From contig NW_025892544.1 of NCBI RefSeq assembly GCF_002878395.1, forward strand, positions 124,001-188,000: DNA of 64,000 bases. The letters run 5' to 3'. Source of the stretch: Capsicum annuum. Taxonomy: Eukaryota > Streptophyta > Magnoliopsida > Solanales > Solanaceae. A program made the position numbers and the translations under genes. Under the pieces are notes generated by a model. That model was not told where the DNA came from and did not search any database. It saw nothing but the letters and a program-made list of their open reading frames with translations. Positions 1 through 10,799 of the stretch are shown here, piece after piece (the stretch's first letter is position 1; each line of letters begins with the position of its first letter).

Positions 1-259
1 ACCAGTCATTTCAGTGTTATCAATTATTTTTACAGATAAATAGTTAGTTTCTAGCATTCTATTAGGCATTTCAGATATGTTTTGGAAATGTATTTTAGTA
101 TCCAGTTTTACAGTATCTAATCAGCTTACTTTTTGCACATGTGTTGTATTACTATTTTGTTCAGTGCTCATAGCAGGTATAAGATCATGGGTTAGCTTAT
201 GGTCCCTTGTGGCCGTAAGCATCGTTGTCGCGACTAGGGGGTAGACTCAGGTTGTGACA
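1..259 (+). repeat. 3' end of a Ty3/gypsy (Tekay-like) LTR
   Basis: The segment from about 155 to 259 matches, with substitutions, the last 100 bp of the intact Tekay LTR at 57500-57600: 'ttcagtgctca-agcaggta', 'catgggt-agctt', 'ggtccct', 'cgactaggg' and a terminal 'tgtgaca'. It ends in CA as an LTR should. No tRNA-Met primer site follows, so it is an LTR fragment or a 3' LTR end rather than the 5' LTR of a complete element. The left part runs out of the window. Confidence 0.6.
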
Positions 260-354
260 ATGGTGTTACTTACTTGATTTTCTCAGACCATCATAGCCTT
301 TAGTACTTCTTCAGTAAGTAAGATCTAAATATGAGGCATTAACATTATATTGAC

Positions 355-1342
355 TTGCTTAAGGATTATAACCTCACTATTTTATATCATCCAGGTAGGG
401 ATACTGTGGTTACAGATGTTTTAAACAAAAATATGACTAATATGGGAAGTTTAGCTCATCTCTTGACCCAATAATGGCCTTTAGTCTTGGAGGTCAAGTC
501 CCTAGATAACCAGATAGTTAGTGTTGTTATTTCAACACTCGAGTGTGCTTTAGCCTTTATTGACGCTAGATCTTCCTAGATGGAGTATATTCTTGTTCAC
601 TAGTTTGTTGTAGAGGGGTTGAGGGCAATTTGGGATAAAGCCTCTCTTGCTTTCGATGGTGTGTTGAGGATTAGTGGCTGAGTTTGTATACCGAGAGTCA
701 AATATTAGATGAGATTTATCTTAGAAGAGGTACATTATTCCAGATATTTAATTCATGTAGGGTGACCAAGATGTATCATAATTTGAAGTAGCTTTACTAG
801 TGGAGTGGTATAAAGAAGGATGTGGCAAAATGTATAGCTTGTTTCTCGTGTTGTTAGCAGGTGAAGGCCGGGTATTAGAGACCGGGTGGTTTGCTTAATT
901 ACCTACCTCTAAGTGGAAGTGGGATCGGATCACTATGGACTTTGTTACTTTCTTTACTCATACTTCTTGAGGTTCTAATAGTATTTGGCTCATCATGGAT
1001 CGATTGACCAATTTAACCCATTTCATCCACATTCAAATTTTATCAAGTGTGCTGAGAAGTTACCTCGTGCCTATGATTTCATGGAGTACTCGTGTCTATT
1101 ATTTCAAACAGAGGCTCAGTGTTTATTTCTACTTTTTGGTAGATCTTTCAAGAGGTGTTGGGTACTCGGTTTGACCTTAGCACAACTTCCCACCCCTAAA
1201 CCGATAGTCAGTCAGAGCGAACTATTTAGGTTTTTTCAGGACATACTATACGCATGTGTACGGAGTTCAGAGAATAGTAAGAGCAGCATTTGACTTTGGA
1301 GAAGTTTAATTATAATAATAACTACCATTTGAGTATTGATAC
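355..1342 (+). pseudogene. RNase H / integrase remnant of a Tekay-like Ty3/gypsy polyprotein
   Basis: The conceptual + strand translation shows the end of the RNase H-connection region ('LKDYNLTILYHPG' near 357-400, corresponding to the YHPG...ADALSR motif). It continues through the linker ('NMGSLAHL'), a broken HHCC zinc-binding region (about 700-860) and the integrase core start 'WKWDRITMDFV' near 912-945, which contains the first catalytic Asp. It then reads 'SNSIWLIMDRLTN' and 'FNYNNNYHLSID' up to 1342. Several stops and at least two frame changes are present, so it is dead. The reading breaks exactly where the LTR starting at 1343 begins, which suggests that LTR was inserted into the integrase. 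The family resembles element G at 55165. Confidence 0.75.
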
Positions 1343-3941
1343 TGTAATGACTTGGTGCGTAAAATCTTTCTTTTTATATCTTTTGACCATTTTGACCTTT
1401 TCGTAGTTACTAATGTTGATTTTGTAGTTTAGGGATGGTTGGAATGATTCCTAATGCGATCGGAAATGATTTGTGAGAGTTTGTGATATTTTGAGGCTTG
1501 TGAAGCCATATAGTTGACTTAGGTCAATATTCACTGTTCTGAGTATTGGTTGGGAATTTGGATTTTGCCAACAAATCTAGAATGTAAAATTTGAATTAGT
1601 AGCGGGGTTAGTCCAACTTAGGGACCTTTATATCTCATTTCGACCCTTTATTTAGATAATAGTGAAAAAATATCTCAGGAGTTAATTTGCCTAAAATAAA
1701 CTTTTTCAGAAAACCAATGTAGCCATTAAGTCCAGAACATCGAAATTAGCCTAGTAGAATATATGGTTTATTTTTGTTGTTCCTACAAAATTCTAAGGAT
1801 CCGTTAGGAGACATTGTTTCACTTGAAAAATTTGTCGGTGCAGTATTTTCTAGTGTATCAGGTCTTCCTTCACAATCACAAAGGCATGTGTCGATATTGC
1901 ATTCCTCGTTAAAGGAATACATCATGATCGTGTGGTGTTAGTATCACAATCGCTATGGGTTAATAGGTAGATCAAGTTGGGTTAACTCATCATGATCACA
2001 AGGCCCATATATGACCGAGATGGCCAGCTTCATTATTTTTCCTCTATTTTTGGATCTTTTAGCTTTGGATTTGAGTGATTCTTGAGGATTTCTTACCATT
2101 TGAGCTTGGATAGGCTCCAAAACCATATTGCCATTATTTTTCATCAATTATATAATCAAAAAACAACTTTGAATCATGATTTTCAAAATGAGATTTTGGG
2201 TGGGTTTTGTTGGAAACTATAAAAAGGATTTTTCTTCGATTTGGATTGCATTTTAACCCACTTTTCATGGGTTTCCTTTGGTAGACTCTTATAACCCTAG
2301 GAATTAGTGTTTAAATCAAATTTTGATTCTATCCATTCCGTTTTTAAACTTATTTTTTGAATCCGTTTTGGACCTAACCCAAATATAGGTAATATGGGTA
2401 TCGTTGTCCTCCATTTAATGCATAGATGCTATGTTTGAATATTTTATTTGATTCTGAGGTCATTAATAAAGGGAAAACTCCATGTTAAAGTACTTTAGAT
2501 TGGGATTGCATCCTTTTGAGGTATGTTATGGGTTAACCTCTTTCATATTGAGCTAGGCAGTTAATAAATAAGTAAAGCATGCTATGAGTTGGGGAAAATT
2601 GTCATGGGGTTTAAATTTTAAGGTTATTCTTACTATTGTGTGCTCGCATAGGGGATTATGTTCTATTGTGGTTGGATTGTGATGTTTGATATTGTGTGTT
2701 CCCCGTGGGTGTTTTATTTGACATCATTGACCTTATCTGTGCATTTATATGCCTTTATACTAGATATGATGCCCACGATGGCTTGAATAGATAGTTATAG
2801 GCCCTTTTGAGCATTGATTGTCTTTATTCTAATAGAAATACCAAATTTTAGGGTTGATATAATATTAATGATGTCTTAAATACATGTTTATTTCAATGGT
2901 TCCTATTTAGACTAATATCATGAATTTTAGACTAATATCAATGGTTCCTATTTTTTAGGTCACTTATACATGTATTGATTTGATTGGAGACTTCATACTG
3001 ACTGATTCTGAGTGTTACATCCTCATTTCATACATACATTCATGAGATATCGACACCATTGAGGAAATACTATTTTGAAAGAAAATGAGACACTTATAAA
3101 ATACTTATATCGAGGGATGTGCCGATAAGGTTAATTTGAGATTGAGATGGAGATTGAGACTTGAGATAGTATATGGGTTGCAAACCCGGCATTATGGATC
3201 GATAGGTCTATACAAAAGGTTATGTAATAACCCTCAACTATTCACATCATCATCATTATTACATCATATCTACATATGTATCTTTATTTTTGTTTCCATA
3301 CTTGTGTTTTGTGTACTCAGTTTCCCCATCTATTGGATTACATGTTTTTTTTTTATTTTTATACTTTTATTAGAACTATCGGTGGAGACGGTGTGTACTT
3401 TTGTTTGGGATATCTTTTTTTTATAGGTGACTTGCTCACAGTTTATTCGTTTATTTATCATATTTTCTTCTTGGGTTAGTCGGCCTATGATACCTACTGG
3501 TTAAAACTGGACTGTACTCGTCCCTACTGTGCCCTTTTTGGTGTAGATCCTAGTATAAGCACTACGTGAGTTGGCTGAGTTCCTACGTGAGATCATTGGT
3601 GACTCGAGGTACTGGCATACTTTAGGTGTACAAAGTCATTTCTAGGCCCTATCCTATTTTTATTTATGTCTGTGGTTATTTTAGAGACAAATGATATTTT
3701 AGACTCAGTTGTATTATTAGATGAACTATACTTATGATACCAGGTTATAGGATTGGATTTATGTATTTTTTCCAGACTTTTGCTTTTACATATGTTTTAG
3801 GGCCTGAATTCATTCTAGAAGTCTCATCACGTTCTATTTTATTATTGTATTTGAGTTCCTTTAACTCTTGGGATTTGGGCTTACTTATTAAGGTTGGGCC
3901 ACAATAAGTGCCATCATGACCCCAAATTTTGGGTTGTGACA
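1343..3941 (+). repeat. 2.6-kb LTR of a second Ty3/gypsy family (solo or fragment)
   Basis: The segment starts with TGTAATGACTTGG and ends with GGGTTGTGACA, giving the TG...CA ends expected of an LTR. Its interior has the style of long chromovirus LTRs: a 'gatacctactggt' segment near 3488, 'gtgtagatcc' near 3541 and 'catcatgaccccaaatttt' near the end. No PBS follows 3941 and no polypurine tract precedes 1343, so no internal region is attached. The flanking 5-mers (gatac / atgtg) do not match, so a clean solo-LTR insertion is not proven. A small internal duplication lies at 2893-2953. The family assignment is inference. Confidence 0.5.
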
Positions 3942-4284
3942 ATGTGTCCTTATTATTTGAGGACATTTATCCGCATTTCCTTTAACTTTTATTTTAATCT
4001 CAGACAGTTAGAGTTATCTGGGGGCTTGTCCTAATAACTCATCTTAGTAGAGGCTTTCGGAAAATCATTTAGACTTTCAAAAGGATGGTTTTGTAGAAAT
4101 TATGGATTTTGATATTCCATGATATTTTATTTTACTATTGTTATATCTTTTAATGCAGTTTCTGTTCAGTATTTATCTATTCACTTTATTACTCTTTATG
4201 TCATGCTAGGCCATGGGTTAATATTGGGTCCCTTGTTACTCTAAGCATCATGTTACAACTAAGGGGTAGTCTCGGGTCATGCCA
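3942..4284 (+). repeat. Tekay-like LTR 3'-end fragment
   Basis: This resembles the last 350 bp of the Tekay LTR at 57250-57600. Shared pieces are 'agttagagttatctgggggc' (compare about 57265-57290), 'catgggttaatattgggtccc' in broken form, 'aaggggtagtctcgggtcat' and a terminal CA. It directly abuts the 2.6-kb LTR on the left and accessory-ORF sequence on the right, so it is a truncated fragment. Confidence 0.55.
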
Positions 4285-4473
4285 TGTTGCATCAAAGTTG
4301 AACAAGAGGAAGCAAGAAGAGGTTGCCTACAAGGAAATAGCGAAAAAGTGGGCACTCAAAGACCATCCCTCGCCCTCAGAGACTAAGTCACATTATTCTA
4401 GTAGTTTAGAGGTCGAATATTCCCCGAGCAGTGATAATGGTAAACTCAAGCATCGAACTACTAGTTTGAAGTC
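4285..4473 (+). pseudogene. possible N-terminal piece of the accessory ORF of element C
   Basis: An open frame runs through here on the + strand (about 60 residues, rich in Lys, Glu and Ser: 'NKRKQEEVAYKEIAKKWALK', then 'SSLEVEYSPSSDNGK'). It stops being coherent exactly where the left LTR of element A starts at 4474. Such charged, Ser-rich leaders commonly precede the accessory plant-transposon-protein ORF in related elements, and the matching domain lies on the same strand at 25007-26480, on the other side of element A. The connection across the 20-kb insertion is an inference; no target duplication confirms it. Confidence 0.35.
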
Positions 4474-5884
4474 TGATTCGCCCAAGCTACACCTTAATTA
4501 AATATAAAGTGGTCGATGCAAAATATAGTAACCCAACTGAGGTTGGGGTCGAACCCATAGGGAATACATGTAACTCTCTCTCAAGTTTGCTGACATTAAC
4601 ATACAATTCAGAGAGGTAAATGGGGGAGAGTGTTGTTGTAATCTGTGAAGAGTAACAAGCTATAGATTGCTTTGGTTGTAATCAATCTGAAAGAATGCTA
4701 GGACTATGTTTCCCCTGGCTTCTCAACTCCGTAGGATTATTGTACTCTATTGAACCAACCCAATATCTTTCTTGCAGAATCTAGTAAGTTATGTATCATT
4801 AATCGTCTTGTGAACGCCTTAGTGAATTTCACTCTTTACCTTTTGAATTTCAGAGTGTCATGTTACTAACCCTTATCATAGATCACAGGTTAACCATTAC
4901 CTTTGGAGTCTCTAGTTAATTATACAAAGATAATTATCTTAAGTAGATGATGATGATTAGCTTATATCGACAATTAAATCCAAATTACTATTGTGATCTT
5001 CTTTTCCTACTCTCTACCTCTCTAGTGAAGAAAGTAGTGAATATAGGCGGGATCTTAACATTTGCAATCGCTAAGAAATCTATTAAACTAAGATTATCAC
5101 AATACATACAAGAATATCGATTCGAGATAATGTTTCACTTCGCCTACTTTGTCAATCTACCAAGGTTCCCATAACCCTAGCTAAGGGATTTAGTTGCTCA
5201 TCATTGTGAAACAATAAATGGAATTAATAGTTTAAAACATTAAATCAATCTTAAAATAATTTGTGATGAAAACCTAAAGTTTCAATATGAATAATCAATT
5301 AAAACCAAGAACAAAGCAATCCAAAGATCAAATTCAAAGAATCAAATATATGTTTTAAGTAATAAGTGTGCGTAAACTAACTAAAAAACATCAAAAGGGT
5401 ATTTATAGAATACATGAAAATCCTAGGAAACTAATCCTAAACAAAAGAGAAAACTTGAGTCGGTAGACACCTATGGGGCTATTTACGGAACGTAGGTGGC
5501 CCATCGTAGGTAGAAGAATCCAAAACTCATGAGAAACTCTCTGAACTTCAATCTTCTAAGAATTGTACTGGCACCTACGGGCCGTAGGTGGTACCTACGG
5601 GCCGTAGGAACCCCTCAGTAGGTAGTATGGTCAAAATTTGCCTTTCCGCATCTCTGAAACTCAATCCTATGACACTTATTTTGGCACCTACGCCATGTAG
5701 GTAGTACCTACAGGCTGTAGGTGCCCACGTAGGTGGTCCGAAACTTTAATTTTCACTCCTTTTCTTTAGTTTATCTCCCAAAACATGGGTTCCTCCAAAA
5801 CACACCAAATCTAGCAAAATCGCCTAAGTAACTTCATGTTTTCATCATTTTAAGTGTCAAAAGTTCTATGAAACCATAACATCA
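4474..5884 (-). repeat. left (3') LTR of element A
   Basis: A 1411-bp LTR written here on the + strand from TGATTCGCCC to ...AACATCA. It aligns along its length with 13619-14526 joined to 24518-25007, the interrupted right LTR. Shared blocks include 'aatatagtaacccaac', 'tctctcaagtttgctga' and 'agaatctagtaagttatgta'. A TATA box in minus orientation (TTCTATAAATACCC) sits at 5397-5410. A palindrome cluster upstream of it at 5468-5736 includes CACCTACGGGCCGTAGGTG at 5572-5590. The adjoining minus-strand polypurine tract (5885-5900, complement of ccaccctcaatatag) identifies this copy as the 3' LTR. Confidence 0.8.
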
Positions 5885-7430
5885 CCACCCTCAATATAGA
5901 ACTTTTGCATGTCCTTAGGATACATAACACAACTAAATAAAACAACGACGCTTAACTAGGAGAATTCTAAGATATCTATGACAATCAATCATCAATTTTA
6001 AGCTCAAATATTACCCCTCTTCCAATTTTAAAACTTAAAACCAACTGTGTATATCAATACATCACAAAAATATGACACAATGGAATCAAGATATAGCATT
6101 ACATTAGTAAGAAACAACCAAGCATATGTACAAGTTACAGTACCCAAACAAGTAAGCATCTAGCAACACAACCCATGTCCCTCACATCAAAGAAGTCCCA
6201 ATCACTCATATGAAATCATGCTTTTCAATACATTTACAATGAAGTTTCAATCCATGCACATCAAATACCACAGGCTTGCCCTTATTTTTTTACCTTAGCT
6301 TTCAGACAGACCAGTTTGGATCACTATAGGACTTTACTCCGCTTGTAATGTAGGTTGGGGGATCTATGATACATATGGACATTATTAGTGACTAAGCCTA
6401 CTTGGCATTACACTTATATAAGGGATCCATTTATCAACTAATTTTCTTTTATTCCACACCTATCTTACCCTTTTGTTCTTTTATTGCACTTTAGATTGGG
6501 TGCGGTTTGTTTTATTCTTTCTTTTTATTTTTTCTATTCTTTCTTTAATTTTCTTCTCTACCACACCCATCCCGACTTTTTTTTTCTCTTATTTACCATT
6601 CTTCATACCCACTTCACATTATTCACCCCTATGATATCCACCCTCAACTTAGGAAATTTTCTTAAGTTCTAGTGCATATTGTTCAAGAAGGACCAGGGCC
6701 AAATTGGGTTAACTATAACACAAATGGGATGCTAAAATATGAAACAATAAAAATAGTCTATTAGGATTAAAATAGGGATCAAGGGATACTTATTCACATT
6801 AGAAAGGTCTTTTAGGCTAAAAGTGGGATCATTTAAATACGGTCATGATCATTTCCTAACTGAATATACTACAACCCAGGCAAGACTAATCGGGCAAGTT
6901 TTGGATTCAACACACAAAGAAAACAAAGTAGTATCTCACACAGACATAGCACAGGGTTGCATCACAAGCTACTACCTATCCAGTTCATGCAGTTGTTAGC
7001 AATGATTATTATACCCCTAATTCTAATGCCATAACGATATTCACAATGGTCACATATATATACACATCACATTATTCAAAATAAACTTTTGAAGGGGCAT
7101 CATTTTTCTCAAAAATAAAAAACAAAGTACATTAATTTCCCTAGGTACTTAAAAATCTCCTAATTACATAAAAATACAACACAATACAAAACAAAACACA
7201 ATACAACACAATATCACCTTAGACATGTCAGTTCTACCACCATACCATGAACAACAAGAAAAAAAGCACGGTAATAAAAACCCATAGTGGTTATGGTATA
7301 CCTCACCCTCAACTAAAAGAATATGCACTATCCTTAGTGCATGTAAATAATCTAAAACAAGGGAATAAGGATATGCATGGGATGTACTAAGCGTCCATGT
7401 CATGCTCGTTCCTTTCTAGGGGTATGTCAA
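5885..7430 (-). other. 3' noncoding block of element A (polypurine tract to end of accessory ORF)
   Basis: No coding sequence is visible. The block begins with the polypurine tract at 5885-5900. It contains a long pyrimidine-rich run with the landmark 'taccacacccatcc' (6559-6572), a short G run at about 6355-6361, and an ACAA-rich tract at 7168-7212. The same landmarks occur in the same order in element B (15915-17540) and element D (27513-29050), so it is a shared cis-acting or untranslated region rather than random filler. Confidence 0.65.
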
Positions 7431-9840
7431 TTATATGAGGTGGTGGTGGTGGCAGGCATGACTATAATATACACACACAACAATCTCATATAGGCACACC
7501 TCATCAACTCCTCTGGATGCCCTATAGTCATGTGCGACCCATCTCATAGCCTGGTCAAATTGAATAGAGGGGTCTAGTAGGTGCTCTATTTGAGCTCTCT
7601 TGGTCCCAAAAGATGGGGCTGCCTCCTCATCCTTCATGAATAAATCAAAATATCTAGGTTCCCACAAAGCGACCAACTAAGCAAATAAAGGGATAATAGG
7701 AGAGATGGTTGGAATCTGGCTCTTAGTAAGAGAGTGTACCTCTGCTCGCAATATGGCCACCTTTATTTGAATCTTACCTAAGTTAGGGACCTCTATGGTT
7801 GTAAATCGATCTGAAACCCATCTCTCAAAAGCATCAATATGTGTGTTGAACTCAGCAGTGAACTGTAGATTTTTAGCTTAGAGTGCAACCTAGAGCCTAG
7901 CCTTAGCAGTCTATTGTGTCGTGGGGACCCAAGGTTGGATTTGCCCATACAAGGATGAAAGCTCAGTCTCAACATGCTCAAGCTGGGTGGTAATAACATC
8001 CTGGCTCTCTACAAAGTGATATAAAATCTTTGGTTGTATTTTATCAAACTAGTGGTAGTAGCTGTAGTAAATAGGCGAGGAGGCATAGAAGATGACCCAA
8101 CATTCTCTAAAGTTAAGGCCGAGGCTAAAAAAGATGTGGTTGGGGCTCCTTCTCCTGGAGTACTCATCTCGGGTGCATCTTTATGCTCCCTCACCTCAAA
8201 ATTAACATCAACTCCCAAATCATTAGCTTTAATATATGGCTTATCAACCTACTTTGTTAAAAGTGATGTCCCCTCAAACTAGGCCAAAATCACAGATGGA
8301 GGCACATGAACTCTCTAAGAAAGGACAGGGTTTGCCGAATCTTTGATTGGAATTATCTGTGGAAGGCTCTTCGCCTCTAATCTCCTAACATAATTGGGAC
8401 CTTAGGAACTCCTGCCTTATCACACAACTGTTGAATGAGGAAATGGAAGGGCAAAGTAGTTAAGATACCGCATGCTCTCTTATTTAGTTCATACCTAATA
8501 ATGGGTGCAAAGTAGATCTCATAACCCTCTATCAAACTCCTAATTAATGCAGCTCTATCCTAAGTCGATAGACTTTCTACAGCAGTCAAACATATCTATA
8601 AATGAACCATAATCCACCAAAATTTTGTGGTAATATTTAATGTCGCCTTCTTATTATCCCTTATCCCTCCATCCAGAGGGTGTTATCTCCCAAATTAGAA
8701 ATCAAGTTGGTTATCCATCACACCAAATCTATTCTCTTTCTCCTATTATCTTCATTTTTTATTTCCTTTTCATCCCGTTCAAACCTCAATCTCTAGTCAA
8801 TATTAGCAGTATCGAGGCTACATAATCAGGCCTAAAAAAACTGATGAATGGTCTCCGCTAAAAGATCAACCTGAACCTCTCTCTGTAAAGTTGACTCTAT
8901 TTGGGGCTATGTTGTACCTCTAATGCCTATAGGTGTGGCCAAAGTAACTGGGGCAGAATAGGACGTGTAGAACTCATAAACCATAGACTGACTATAGGAA
9001 CCCTGGGCTCTAGTCAACCACCCTAGTTTGTATTGATCAAATACATCCTTCAAACGTGGTGCCCCTACTATCCCTGCTAAGTTAATACTCGTCTCATCCC
9101 AAATACACCTTATAGGTAGACCTATCTTTATAATATAACTTTATCAATCAAAAATCACCCACATTCGCTCGACACACTACCTCGGGTTCACTTTAGCCAT
9201 AGGTATAATTGAGGTATTTGTAGACTTGAAAACTACCTATGGTATACTGGAGGTGCACGAATCTCTTTGGATGGTTCTATAGATGAGGAAACCTAATGTG
9301 AGGCATGAGTTGTACACTCCTCAGAATGGGGGTAGTACTGATACTGACTAATTATCTAACCCCTCCTCAGACTGGGGTCCTATGTAGTCTCCTCCTCTTC
9401 TATCTCAAACTCACCCTTCTCCTTAAAAGCCTCCATTTTTTGCTATACTAGGATAGTATGGAGGTGATATCATAGCCGACGTCATCCTCAACCTAGGCAC
9501 TAGTATGGCTGCAACTGTCTGTGCTCCAGCCTGAGTAGTTGTGGGCCGTCTGGCCCACTATGTCTTTGTTGGGAGCTGGATGCCCAAGTTAGCTCTAATA
9601 ATATGTTCAATTGTAACCTGTTTTTGGGCCCTAGTTGTGGCCACACTACTTTGGTCGGGGGAACTGAGTACTCCTCCATCGAGCCACTGTGCCAAGAGAT
9701 TTGTCCCATAGCCTCGATGGTCCTGCCTCTTTTTTGTTCCATAGAACCTAAAAAACCAAGTGTTAGTGCTTGAAATAGAATGAGATAGTGAAAAATTCAA
9801 AGAAAAAACAAAATATATCAAACTTTGAATTTTCCCCAAG
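7431..9840 (-). pseudogene. accessory ORF of element A, plant-transposon-protein-like (Transposase_32 type)
   Basis: The minus-strand reading gives scattered open stretches. From 9840 leftward there is an N-terminal region with many frame changes. Around 8990-9080 comes 'LAGIVGAPRLKDVFDQYKLG', followed by 'WLTRAQGSYSQSMVYEFYTS' and a 'LVREFYA'-like signature typical of the accessory protein carried by many plant LTR elements. A Pro/Thr-rich stretch follows near 8010-8220 and a C-terminal piece near 7431-7676. The same core ('YNLGWLNKPVEKYRIKLMRE') is present on the + strand in element C at about 25420-25480. Molecular function is unknown. Multiple stops make it a pseudogene. The family name is from recognised motif order, not from a database search. 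Confidence 0.55.
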
Positions 9841-10700
9841 TTTTACATCCCTAGATAGTAAATTTTATCCCATTCTAGCCCGATAATGCACATATCACTT
9901 GTATCAATTTCCAAAACACAAGAAAGGCACACAAACTTTTGGATTTCATCAACCTTTTCAACTTCTACTTCCAAATATGTCATGATCACAAGGTTTTAAT
10001 TCAAGAACAATGCACTATTTTTCAACTTTTTGATTATTCTAGGCTCCTACAAATAAGAATTTTGAGTTTCACATAATTTTCAAGCATATTCAAGTACTAA
10101 CTCGTTTATTCTATGTCAGTATCATATTACACTGTTCATAGAAGCTAAGAAGTTTACCTTGATTTCTTATTTTGATGGATGAAAGTAGAAGCTTGAAGAA
10201 GTTTTGAAACTCGATCCTTAAATGATTTTTGTACGTGCAAGTGATGGACTGAGGAATGAGTCTTGCCTTATATAGAATTTGAGAGGAAGTTTAAGAGTTC
10301 AACTTTTAGAGGAAGATGGAAATTTGAGGATTAGGGGGCCTAATAACTGGGTTTTAATCTTTCAAAAGAGAGGGTAGGCCAATTTTGAGTCGGGTCAAAC
10401 ATGGGTAGGCCCAAAATTTGAAAAAAAATTGGCCTTGAAAAATCTATCACCTACTGGGCCACTTATGACTCGTAGGTGCTACCTATGGCCCGTAGGTGAC
10501 AAGAATTTTTCCTGGCCTTCTGAACTTTCTATTTTAACACTTATTACACTACTTACGAAGTCGTAAGTGGTATTTATGACAGTATAAGTAGATTTATAGG
10601 TAAAAGTTTAAAAATCACCAAAAATCCTCCAAAATTTCCTTCTAACATTAATTACACAACTTACCTAGCCTGAGTGGGACTTATCATCACCATGAATCGG
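9841..10700 (-). promoter_or_regulatory. internal promoter-like region and leader intron for the accessory ORF of element A
   Basis: On the minus strand, in order, this region has four features. A palindrome cluster lies at 10448-10500 and 10550-10590 (versions of CACCTA-CGG..CGTAGGTG and CTTACG..CGTAAG). A TATA box TTCTATATAAGGC lies at 10265-10277. A plausible leader of about 110 nt ends in a splice donor TCAAG|GTAAAC at 10158/10157. A possible acceptor TTTGTAG|GAG lies at 10047/10046, for a 111-nt intron. The order palindromes then TATA copies that of the LTR, although the surrounding sequence is different. This suggests separate transcription of the accessory ORF. Promoter activity and splicing are inference. 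Confidence 0.45.
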
Positions 10701-10799
10701 TTAATAAGTCTCCTTACTTGGAATATTCTAAATTAATCAATGATTAACCATGTTCTAGGTTGTTCCTCATGCTATAGACCTACAAAAACTAAAAACAAT

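Noticed and set aside
3136..3479. Hydrophobic open frames (Phe/Ile/Leu-rich) that could look like a small membrane protein
   Set aside because: They lie in a T-rich part of an LTR, overlap each other in two frames, and have no homologous signature; codon content only reflects base composition.
5468..5736. Regular palindromes considered as a CRISPR-like array
   Set aside because: Spacers are irregular, repeats are diverged, and the setting is a plant LTR; no cas-like gene exists.
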